A stretch of DNA of 64,000 nucleotides from Euryodendron excelsum (Eukaryota > Streptophyta > Magnoliopsida > Ericales > Pentaphylacaceae), in contig CM065390.1 in assembly GCA_033060915.1 (NCBI GenBank), positions 18,171,001 to 18,235,000 on the forward strand, given 5' to 3'. The notes beneath the pieces are model-generated. The model was not told where the DNA came from. It saw nothing but the letters and a program-made list of their open reading frames with translations, and did no database searches. The translations under genes and the position numbers were made by a program. Positions 55,195 through 64,000 of the stretch are shown here, piece after piece (position 1 is the first letter of the stretch; each line of letters starts with the position of its first letter).

Positions 55195-55440
55195 GCGGAA
55201 GTCTTTCTGTCCCTGACATAACCCGCATCCCTCCGCATTTCTTCTTGTGTCTCCGGGTGGCTTTCGGCGGACGTTCGTATCTCTGACCTCAGTATTCTTC
55301 TTTGCCGACCTACTGGTGTAGATTGGCAGTGTGCCGAACTGGTCTGGTTTTTACTGGAGGAAGCTCCGAAGCCCCTCCCGTTGTAGTTTTCTTTCCTCTG
55401 TCTCCGGTTGTTTAGACTCATGGTTTTTTTTTTTTGCCTT

Positions 55441-55456
55441 CCCACAGACGGCGCCA
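55441..55456 (-). promoter_or_regulatory. Primer binding site of the Tat element
   Basis: The minus strand reads TGGCGCCGTCTGTGGG, two bases after the 5' LTR end (...CTTACA). TGGCGCC pairs with a GGCGCCA tRNA 3' end such as that of tRNA-Asp. The following bases do not fit tRNA-Asp well, so the exact tRNA is open. Confidence 0.8.
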
Positions 55457-55458
55457 AT

Positions 55459-56051
55459 TGTAAGTGGGATTCTTCGGGAAGGCTGGGCCGATCTCTCAAG
55501 CCCAACGTGGATGAGTCCAAACTTCTTCCTGCAAGACGAATGGGTTAGAATGGGTCGACCCTGGGTGGGTTGATCTCACTCCGAAGGTTAAGTCAGCAAA
55601 CTTTTATCGAGAAGTATGAATGGGAGTGGTGTAAGTCAGGGGTTCGTTTTTTTATACCTGGCTCTCAATTCCTCGGGCTTTTTATAGTCCTTCGGGGAGT
55701 TTTTTCTTTGGCCTATCAGCTGGCTCTCATGGTCTGCTGGTTAGGCATCATCATTGACGCCGCCTGGCCACCTGCAGCGTCTGGCGCATCGTCGTGGGGG
55801 GATTCCGGCTGACCGGACGTGCACGTCGACATTTGTGTGGGCGGCCACTCGTGCATTAAATGCAAGTCAACTCCGCATTTAATGCTCTAAGACCGCCAGC
55901 GGTTTACGCAAACCGTTGGCTGTCCGGGCCACGCTGGGAGGAGGTCGGTAATTTGGGCCGGCCTTTCCTCATAACTGGTTTGGGCCCCAGCTTTTAATTC
56001 GAACAGATTGGGCCTCGCCCATTGGGTTGGGCCGGGGGTTATTTCCCCACA
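55459..56051 (-). repeat. 5' LTR of the Tat element
   Basis: 593 bp, partner of 45467-46059. The minus strand has TATAAAAAAA at 55656-55647, a likely promoter for gag-pol transcription, placing R and U5 in the last ~190 bp. Confidence 0.97.
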
Positions 56052-57028
56052 TGTGTTTTATGCGAGAGTGCTGAATGGGTTCTTGGTCAAATTGATAGCA
56101 CTTGTGTTATCACATCTGATGCGGATGTATTCAAAGATCAGTTCAAAGTCCTCTAGTTGGTGTTTGATCCAAAGGACTTGAGCGCAACAACTTCCAACTA
56201 CAATGTACTTAGCCTCAACTATGGAAAGTGCAACTGAATTTTGTTTTTTACTAAACCATGAAACAAGCATATTACCAAGAAATTGACAAGAACCACTTGT
56301 GCTTTTTCTGTCAACTTTACTACCAGCATGGTTAGTATCAGAATAGCCAATCAAATTGAAAGATGTGCTCTTAGGATACCACAATCCAAGGTTAGATGTG
56401 TGCTTGAGATATCTAAAAATCCTTTTAACAGCTACAACATGTGATTCCTTAAAATTAAATTGAAATATAGTACATAGGCATACACTAAACATAATATCAG
56501 GCCTACCAGCAGTTAGATAGAGTAATGAGCCAATCATACTTCTATATAATTTGGAATCCACAAAGATACCTTTCTTATCTTTGTCAAGCTTTGTTGAAGT
56601 ACTCACGGGAGAGCTCAATGGCTTTGCATCCTCCATACCAAACATCTTTAGTAAATCTTTGATGTACTTGGCTTGGTTTATAAAAATACCTTCTTTTGAT
56701 TGTTTGATTTGAAGTCCAAGGAACAAGTTGAATTCTCCCATCATACTCATTTCAAATTCACCTTGCATACACCTAGCAAATTCATTGCAAAGCTTCTCAT
56801 TAGTAGAGCTAAATATGATGTCATCAACATAAATATGCACAATAAGCATTTCATGATCTCTAATTTTAATGAAAAGAGTTATGTCAACTTTTTCCCTTGT
56901 AAAATAATATTCAGTTAAAAATTTGCTCAATATTTTATACTAAGCCTTTGGGGCCTGCCTTAAACCATAAAGTGTTTTTGTAAGTTTGAAAACATGATTT
57001 GAAAATTTTGAATTTTCAAGACCAGGGG
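56052..57028 (-). pseudogene. Copia reverse transcriptase (C-terminal half) and RNase H, between two insertions
   Basis: From 57000 leftwards: FKLTKTLYGLRQAPKA, then (56930-56058) REKVDITLFIK, IYVDDIIF with the catalytic YVDD intact, EFEMSMMGEFNLFLGLQIKQ, LYRSMIGSLLYLTAGRPDIM, GYSDTNHAG and KSTSGSCQF (RNase H), SIVEAKYIV, IRCDNTSAI. The protein is cut at 56057 by the Tat element and on the other side at 57034 by the non-coding element. Close to the SIRE1 type. Confidence 0.9.
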
Positions 57029-57033
57029 GTTGT
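57029..57033. repeat. Target site duplication GTTGT, left copy (partner 61837-61841)
   Basis: GTTGT precedes TGTCTCTCC at 57034 and follows GCTTACA at 61836. The match is perfect, 5 bp. Confidence 0.88.
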
Positions 57034-57799
57034 TGTCTCTCCCCGGTTTTTAGGTGTCCAAGGTTCTTTCGGCTTGGAGACCCTAAAGTATGGAACTCTA
57101 TTACTAGAACTCGTCCTCCTAGAAGGACAAATGCGACTAGGTTTGAAAATTGGTTTGACTAAGGGCTTTTCAGAAAAATAGGAGTCGCCACCTAACTTGA
57201 TTAAGGTGAGTTAGGGCATCTAAAACTAAGTGTTAATCCGAAGATTAAACTTAGGGTTTTTTTGGAAAAGGTTTTGAAAACTCCCTCAAGAGAGGATTTT
57301 TAAGGAAATAGGTTGTTTGACAACCTTTGGAAAGATTTAAGCCCTTTTGGAAAATAACTCCATTTTGGTCATTTGAAAACAGAAATCTATGGTTCGGGGG
57401 TTGGTTACGTGTAGGGAAGATATTCTAAGATCATCACTCTACCTTGCCCTTTCGGTACCTACATGTCTAATCACCCTTTGTTCACTCACTAGAATAATCG
57501 GTTACCATTGTCCACTTAATATCCACTTTAGAATTTTGAAAACGGGGTTTAGTCATCACTTGTCGGATGGATGATGCATAATGTAAGTTTTTGGAAGAAT
57601 TTCGAAAATAATAAGGGTTTTGAAAGAGTTTGGAATAGGAATTTTGAATTGATTAGAATTTTTGAAAAAGGGATTGGAGTTGGAATAAAAGTTATGACTG
57701 CAGCATTTTAGGTTGCCTACACATCTCAATTGGCGAGAATCAAGTTATTCGTAGTTCGGGCAAGAGCCAGAGGGAAAATAGGCACATTAGGGCCTTTGG

Positions 57800-57975
57800 A
57801 AAGTTTGAAGACACTTTGGGATTTTTTGAAAAGTTTGAGACACTTTGAGGTCTTTGAAAAAGTTGGAAGACGCTTTGAGGTCTTTGAAAAAGTTTAAGAC
57901 ACATTGAGGACTTTGGAAGTTGAAAACACTTTGTGGTTTTGGAAGTTGAAGACTCTTTATGGTCTTGGAAGTTTT
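57800..57975. repeat. Imperfect tandem repeat, about 30-bp period
   Basis: ACACTTTGAGG and variants recur at 57811, 57840, 57870, 57899, 57926 and 57951, each followed by TTTGAAAAAGTT-like text. Confidence 0.75.
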
Positions 57976-58459
57976 GACTTGAAATTGAATAGTGGAGTGT
58001 TTTGAAAATATTTTTGGATCAACTTGAGGGAGTTTTGGAAAAATGCTTTGGCATGTCTCAAGAGAATTTGGAAGTGTTTTTGAAATCTTGTTTCAAAAAC
58101 CTTAGAGGCATGATTTTAGAAACGTTTTGATGAATTAATTTTTGAAATTGGTTTTTGAAAATGGCTAAAGGTTTGAAATCCTAAAATGGACAACCTTAGG
58201 GGTTGTTCTTGATTTATCACTTTTCCTTGAAATCCCTAGCCATGAGGGGGCTAGGGACACCTTAGGTTTGTTACCTTTTGAAAGCATTTTTGAAAATGTC
58301 TTGAAGGTGGAGTGTAAGAATATTTAAAGAGTTTATGGAGTTGGTTTTTTTTTTTTTTTTTGAAATCAATAGAGTAGGAGGTTTTGGAAAAATAGGTTAT
58401 GAGAATAGTTTAAAATTGAATGATCATTTAGAAAAGGGTTCAAGAGTTGGAACCTTGAA

Positions 58460-58770
58460 GTGTACTAACCTAGGTTGGGTTGGCCTAGGGTTAGGGGTGA
58501 CCTAAGGTTAACTAATTAGGGTAGGGTTAACCTAAGGTTAAGATGACCTATGGTTAGCTACCTAAGGTTAGGTTAACCTCGGGTTGGACAACTAGGGTCA
58601 AGTTAACATAGGGTTAGATAACTAGGGTCAAGTTAACCTAGGGTTGGATAACTAGGGTCATGTTAACCTAGGATTGGGTAACTAGGGTCAAGTTAACCTA
58701 TGGTTGGATAACTAGGGTCAAGTTAACCTAGGGTTGGATAACTAGGGTCAAGTTAACCTAGGATTGAGTT
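58460..58770. repeat. Tandem array with exact 30-bp period
   Basis: ACTAGGGTCA starts at 58591, 58621, 58651, 58681, 58711 and 58741, each followed by AGTTAACCTAGGGTTGGATA or a close variant. Diverged copies extend left to about 58460. Confidence 0.92.
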
Positions 58771-60394
58771 GGAAGATGATTTTGAAATGTGGTTTAATGC
58801 ATTTTTAGAAAGAGTTTTGAAAAACAAGTCATGTTATGCAAAGGACTTTCGTTGACAACTTTTTTAAAGATCATTTCCATGAAAATTTTGACTCTAACCA
58901 AGAGTATGGTTTATATGGTTGGTGATTGGAGACCATTCCAAGGAAGAGTTCCTCATGGCTATTATAACTATAATCTTCACAAGAATGTAAGGGGTCCAAA
59001 AATCAACATGGTGATGACAACTTTTTAAGGCACCATTTTTAATGTAAAGATGGAGAGAATGAGTTTATGATAACTATTTTTGAAAAGAGTTTGAAAACCA
59101 TTTTTGTAGGAGACCATTCCATCAAGAGAGGGTTCCTATGGCCAAATAAAAGGAAAACCACTCAAGAGAAGGTTCCATGGGGCCATTCCAACCATTACAC
59201 TTAAAAGAATGGAAACCTTGAAAATTAGAGAATTGGAAAGCAACCTTTATGCAAGTTGAAATGTTATGATGCCAAGGTGAGAGTTAAGGGGTTAGTAGGG
59301 GATTTCCTAAAGCATGATTTCTAAAGTCCTATCCTAAACTTCAAGGAGCCAACTCTTAGAATAATTTTTGAAAGAAATATAGAGCTTGGCAATGGCATAA
59401 AAATAAGAGCAATGTAAGCATTGTGGAACATGACAATAAGCATAAAATGAAGCCAAGCATATAAAACATGATCAAAATAGTAACATGCAAGGGGTCATGA
59501 TCACATACAAGGCTTTTAGGCTACACCACATAAACAAGGGGCTCTTAGGCCATACCATTTCAAAGTAGGCTAGTGAGAGGTCCTTTACACGGTGGCTCTC
59601 ACTTGCTTTCCTCTAGGCATGATTTAAGAGCCCTCTTGGCTTAAGCATGCAAAAAAGGGGGTTTGAAGATGGGGATTAAAATAGAGAATAGCCGAAGTAG
59701 GCTAGGAGGGAGAAGAGAAGAGTGGGGGAAGACACAAATGTAAAAGGGATACCACCTTTTGCCTTTAACACACTTGTAGGCTTCCAAGGATGCTTTGATT
59801 AGAGCTTAAATGACTTCAAGAAGGCTTAGAGGGCTGGTAGGAGTGTTTGATGGTGTATAAAGCTTTATATGTGAAGTATATAGGCTTGGGGATGATGGAA
59901 TCTAAGCTAAGGGTTGGAGGGATGAAGTGTGCATAGAGATTCGCAGTTCTGGAATGACTTCAGCAGGGCTTCGCATCAGAAATCGGAGTTGGAATATGCA
60001 AAGGGTGGTCTGGTATTTATAGAGATTCTGAAATAGGCCTGGCGCATGTACTATATGCACCTGGCCAAAATTTGACCCTGCATATGTAGGACATGCTCAG
60101 GTACTGTTCCATTACTAGAATGACACGTGGCACCCCACGTACTGGATAAATCTCAACTGTTGATCGAAAGTTGGTCGATCTGATCAAAATTTGAGTGCAT
60201 GTAGCATACGCTCCATCACCGGAAAGGCTCGTCCAAACTTTGCCTTGATAATTAAGCCAATCGGAAAGGTTTCGAGGGAATCGGTTGCACCCACGGTGTT
60301 CTCTTAGGGCTTCTCGTGAACTTTCATATTTTTAAAAAGTTTGAATTCTGTTTGGAAGCATGGGATATCATCTCGAGAAGTGAGCCAAAAAGGA

Positions 60395-60850
60395 CATGTT
60401 TGTGGAGCGTCTATGATACGCTTCGAGGGTGTTTGAAAGTAGCTATTTCCGTTTCGTGTGATCGAGGCCTTCAGGAAGCGATCCTTTCGATCGGACCGTA
60501 CCAATGGAAAGTACTCTAGAAATACTTTTGAAAATTTCCAGATTTACGCATTTCTCAAGTCGTTTGATGGTGCATTTTGATCGGGGAATTCAAAAAAAAG
60601 TTAACCTTGGTGGAGCGTTTGCAAGACGCTCTAGGGGTTGTCGAAAGTTGTAGTTTTCGCACCATACGATGGAGGGCTTCAGGAAGCGATCTATCTGATC
60701 GAGCCGTATCGATGAAAAGATCTATGAACGAGCTTTTGAGAATTGCCTGATTTACGCATTTCTCGAGTCAGTTGATAGTGTGTTATAACTAGAGAATTGG
60801 GAGAAAAGACAATTTAGGTGGAGCGTCTGCGAGACACTCCAGGGAACTTT
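60395..60850. repeat. Tandem repeat, 208-bp period, over two units
   Basis: GGAGCGT occurs at 60404, 60612 and 60820. Between them are shared blocks GCTTCAGGAAGCGATC-like, GATTTACGCATTTCTC and TTTTGA. Flanking 60950-61160 has a further repeat of GGGGCAAAATGGTCATTTT. Confidence 0.8.
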
Positions 60851-61329
60851 TATTGAGTCGTGAGCGTTTAATGTCATAGAGTCCTCCTCGGATTAAACAA
60901 GGGTGTACGGTGAAACCTTTTGCTCGGAATCCCAGGACCGGTGCTGTTTCAGGGCATGTTCGGATTGCCAGGGGCAAAATGGTCATTTTGGCCAGAATTG
61001 GCTGGAAATGGTTAGGAATGGTTTGATGTGTCGTGTTAAGCGTGTAGGGTTTTTCAGGGATATGTTTTGGGAGAGTCTTTTACCGCTCAGCGGGGTTTGT
61101 GCTGCGCTGAGGTGTTCAGGGGCAAAATGGTCATTTTAGCCGGAGTGAGCCGGAATAGGACCGGAATTGGACCAAATGGCGTGCGGGGGACGCCTAACAG
61201 TTTAGTAGCATTTTGGAAAGGTGGACTTATCGTTTTGAGAGATTTTAAACTTTCTCAAAATGCCTCTGGATGCCCAAGAGGCAAGTTGGTCATTTTTCAC
61301 CAAGTCGGGCTAGTAGGTGCCGGTGTTGA

Positions 61330-61670
61330 CCTAGGTGTTAGTTCTCGAGACCGCCCAATCTTGAAAAACTACCTGTACAGTATTGGTTTCTAAGAACGTC
61401 TGATTTTAGAGAGCTACCTGTAGGGGTGGTGTTGGTTCCTGAGAACTCCTGGTCCTAGAAAGCTACTTGGAAGGGTGGTGTTGGTCTTTGAGAACGCCTA
61501 GTCTCGGAGAGCTACCAAATGACAGATAGTCTACATTGACGGGCTAGCAGGCGCCAGAAGTGAACCATCTGGAACTTGATGAGGTGTTGGTCCCTGAGAT
61601 CGCCCGATCCCGGGAAGCTACCTGGATGGTGTTGGTTTCCGGGACCGCCCGGTCCGGAAAGCTGCCTGAA
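61330..61670. repeat. Imperfect repeat of GTGTTGGTTCCTGAGA units, 45-50 bp apart
   Basis: Copies near 61335, 61380, 61429, 61479, 61585 and 61629, each followed by CGCC(T/C)GGTC...GAGAGCTACCTG-like text; one gap at 61510-61580 breaks the series. Confidence 0.75.
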
Positions 61671-61841
61671 ATAATGGTGCTTATGGCTCCAGCGGGTCCT
61701 TGTGGGCCCGAGAAGCGACCAGTTGATTGAATTGGAGATTGAAAGGCTCATCTTGAGCTTGCATGTGGTGTGGTGTTTGAAGACTACATCCAGTTGAGTC
61801 AGAGATTGTCGAGCGGGCAAAAATAGGATGCTTACAGTTGT

Positions 61842-63750
61842 TCAACATAAACCTCTTCAGAAATAAAACCATTCAAAAATGCACTTTTTACATCCATTTG
61901 ATAAAATCTGAAATTTTTGAAACATGAAAATGTAAGCAACATTCTAATAGCTTCTAATCTAGTTATAAGTGCATAGGTCTCATCAAAATCAATTCATTTT
62001 TTTTTACTATAGCCTTGAGCTACAAGTCTGGTCTTTTTTCTCACAACAGTTTTAGATTCATCCATTTTATTTCTAAACACCTATTTGGCTCTAATTACAG
62101 GATGATCATCAAGCCTAGAAACAAGGTTCCAAATCTCATTTCTTTCAAATTGGTTAAAGTTTTCTTGAATGGCCATAATCCAAAATTCATCATTTTCAGT
62201 ATCTTAAAAACATTTTGGTTTAAATTGTGATAGAAAAGCAAGATGACTACATATATTTCTAAGAGATGATATTGTCCTTACCCTTTGTGATGGATCACTT
62301 AGTATTTTCTCTGTTGAATGGTTTTGGATAAACTTTCATTTATTTAGCAGCCCTTGATTCACATCTTGTTGGCTTGAAGGAATGTTTTGGTTTCGTTTCT
62401 CTTGTAGTAGAGCTTCACTTTAAGTTGGATTGATGTTCAACTTGTCCATGCTTTGTTCCACATCATCTACATCATCACTCCCAATATTTTTTGGTAAAGA
62501 ATTTAATTCATCAAAGGTAACATGCACTAATTCTTTAACAATTAAAATTCTTTTATTGAAAATTCTATAAGCCTTGCTATAAGTGGAATAGTTAAGAAAG
62601 ATACTCTCATCTAATTTTGCATCAAACTTATCAAGATTATCCTTATTATTTTTCACCACAAAACATTTGCATTTAAAAACTCTAAAATATGAAACATTTA
62701 GCTTATTAAGTTTTCAAAGTTCATATGGAGTTTTGTTTAAAACTTTTCTCAATAAACTCTGTTTAAAACATAAGAAGTTGTGTTAACAGTTTCAGCTCAA
62801 AAATATTTTGGCAAGTTGTTTTCACAAAGCATTGTTTTTCTTATTTCTTTCGAAGTCTTGTTTTTCCTCCCAACAATCTTATTTTATTGAGGAGTTATAA
62901 GTGTTGAAAAATTATGTTCAAAACTATTTTCATCACAATATATTTCAAAAGGTTTACAATCAAACTCACTACCATGGTCAATCCTAATTGTTGTAATTGA
63001 AATTTTTTTTTCATTTTGAACCTTTTTGCAAAACTTGGTGAACAAAACAATTGTTTCATTCTTGTGAGCTAGAAAGAATGTCCAAGTGTATCTTGAGTAA
63101 TCATCAACAATGACAAGAGCATATTGCTTACCATCTAGACTTAAAGTTCTAGTTGATCCAAACAAATCCATATGCAATAGTTATAGTGGCTTAGAGCTAG
63201 ATAGCATGTTAGTAGATTTGAAAGAAATCATGGTTTGCTTCCTTATTTGTCTTTTTTAAATTTGAGTTTGAGAAGACCATTTACTAATTCATTTTTCAAA
63301 ACTTTTGAAAAAATACTCATATTAATATGACCAAGCCTTCTATATCAAAACTAACTATCTTCACTGTTCATAACAGTAAGGCATTTTATTTTGCAAGAAG
63401 ATAAATTATTTAAGTTATAAATGTAAATATTGTATTGTCTATGACTAGTCAATATGATCTTGTTAACATTGATGCTTACTACATCACACTTTGAGAAATC
63501 AAAAATAACTTTACAACCTTTGTCACACAATTGATTAATGCTTAACAGGTTATGCTTAAGGCTTTTAATAAGTAAAACATTTTCAATTGAATTAGAAGAA
63601 TTTTTACCAATACTACCTATACCAATGATCTTGCCTTTGCTGTTGTCTCCAAAAGTGACCAAGCCTTCATCCTTTGGTGTGAGAGATGAGAATTAAGCTT
63701 TATCTCCAGTTATGTGTCTAGAACAATCACTATCTAAGTACCAATGGTCC
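61842..63750 (-). pseudogene. Copia GAG-pre-integrase, integrase and N-terminal reverse transcriptase, broken
   Basis: 63662-63351: VTFGDNSKGKIIGIGSIG..., HNLLSINQLCDKG (GAG-pre-integrase). 63177-62884: MDLFGSTRTLSLDGKQYAL, VDDYSRYTWTFFL and IRIDHGSEF (integrase catalytic core, two Asp visible; GSEF keeps the usual context). 62659-62420: FDAKLDESIFLNYSTYSKAYR and NKRILIVKE (integrase C-terminal part). About 62200-61842: KTRLVAQGYS-like, DETYA, then MDVKSAFLNGFISEEVYVEQ (reverse transcriptase start). Stops and frame changes separate the pieces, so this is a pseudogene. Confidence 0.85.
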
Positions 63751-63849
63751 TTTTTGGACTTTGCTTAAAGATATACCTGCAAGAATATCAGCTTAAACCT
63801 TGACCTTTGGTACCCAAATCATTTTTGGTCTATAGGAGTTAGTTTTTAA

Positions 63850-64000
63850 TGGTCCTTTTAGAATCTAAACATTCTTAAGAGCATGAGATTTTTGTATAAT
63901 GTGACATTTGCTGACAAGGTGGCCTCTCTTTTGATAGTAAAAACAAATAATCTGTGTTTTTCTTATAAGAGCTCTATTTTTATCTTTCGAAAAATTCTTC
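63850..64000 (-). pseudogene. Copia gag zinc knuckle region (runs off the window)
   Basis: The minus strand at about 63955-63895 reads CFYYQKRGHLVSKCHI, a CCHC zinc knuckle in which the second Cys is Tyr. The rest of gag and the 5' LTR are outside the window. Confidence 0.6.

Larger units (their letters stand above)
57034..61836. mobile_element. 4.8-kb non-coding LTR-type element: solo LTR or LARD
   Basis: Begins TGTCTCTCCCCGG and ends GGATGCTTACA, i.e. TG...CA ends, flanked by perfect GTTGT duplications, inside the reverse transcriptase of the copia element (between VYVEQ and NHVFKLTK). No coding frame of note in 4803 bp and no internal pair of LTRs was recognised. The simplest reading is a solo LTR of a long-LTR gypsy element (Ogre-like elements have LTRs of this size); a non-autonomous LARD is the alternative. 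Landmarks are GGAGTCGCCACCTAACTTG (57181-57199), and CAGCATTTTAGGTTGCCTACA with an imperfect hairpin ATCTC...GAGAAT (57703-57740). It holds at least four tandem arrays. Confidence 0.75.

Noticed and set aside
58460..58770. Telomere-like CCTAGGGTTA array
   Set aside because: The unit is 30 bp and not TTTAGGG; the resemblance is local. It lies inside a mobile element with clean ends.

Overview
The window is nuclear DNA from a flowering plant, most likely a eudicot. The evidence is AT-rich intergenic DNA, GT-AG introns with CTAAC branch points, plant-specific gene families (NAC factor, chloroplast NADP-malate dehydrogenase, peroxisomal 4CL-like ligase) and nested LTR retrotransposons, LINEs and MITEs. 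I cannot name the species. No rRNA, tRNA or CRISPR array was recognised.

Layout. 1-5821: an old, decayed Ty1/copia element (minus) with one LTR cut by the window start. 5822-10481: intergenic DNA with a LINE RNase H relic and CCA-rich low-complexity DNA. 10482-16816 (+): a six-exon, membrane-anchored NAC transcription factor whose 3.8-kb third intron carries a MITE with long inverted termini. 18322-23953 (-): a complete 14-exon chloroplast NADP-malate dehydrogenase, tail-to-tail with the NAC gene. 23954-33536: intergenic DNA with several non-autonomous hAT-like and Tourist-like elements, two of them with readable 8-bp target duplications. 33537-35535 (+): a complete four-exon 4-coumarate-CoA ligase-like gene ending in a peroxisomal SKL signal. 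35536-38500: intergenic DNA with two more MITEs.

38500-64000 is a transposon nest. A LINE (+; RRM and DUF4283-like ORF1, then endonuclease) is cut at 41048 by a SIRE/Maximus-type Ty1/copia element (minus) that runs off the right edge. That copia element was itself hit twice: by a 10.6-kb Ty3/gypsy Tat-lineage element (45467-56051, target duplication TGTGT) inside its RNase H region, and by a 4.8-kb non-coding TG...CA element (57034-61836, target duplication GTTGT) inside its reverse transcriptase. The Tat element is fairly young (its two 593-bp LTRs differ at 6 positions by eye) but disabled: pol is frameshifted before integrase, and the third integrase acidic residue reads Lys.

The most notable structure is an apparently intact three-exon gene running antisense to gag-pol inside the Tat element (46438-48669, +). 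It has a TATA box and two introns that keep phase. It is followed by a 64-bp tandem array. Between the primer binding site and gag lies a 283-nt, almost pure G run on the + strand. In the host genes, a 66-bp tandem duplication in the malate dehydrogenase gene copies a 3' splice site together with an in-frame stop and could act as a poison splice choice.

The three host genes form no obvious pathway. Malate dehydrogenase exports chloroplast reducing power under thioredoxin control, the NAC protein is a membrane-tethered stress factor, and the ligase activates a carboxylic acid in the peroxisome. Their adjacency looks incidental.
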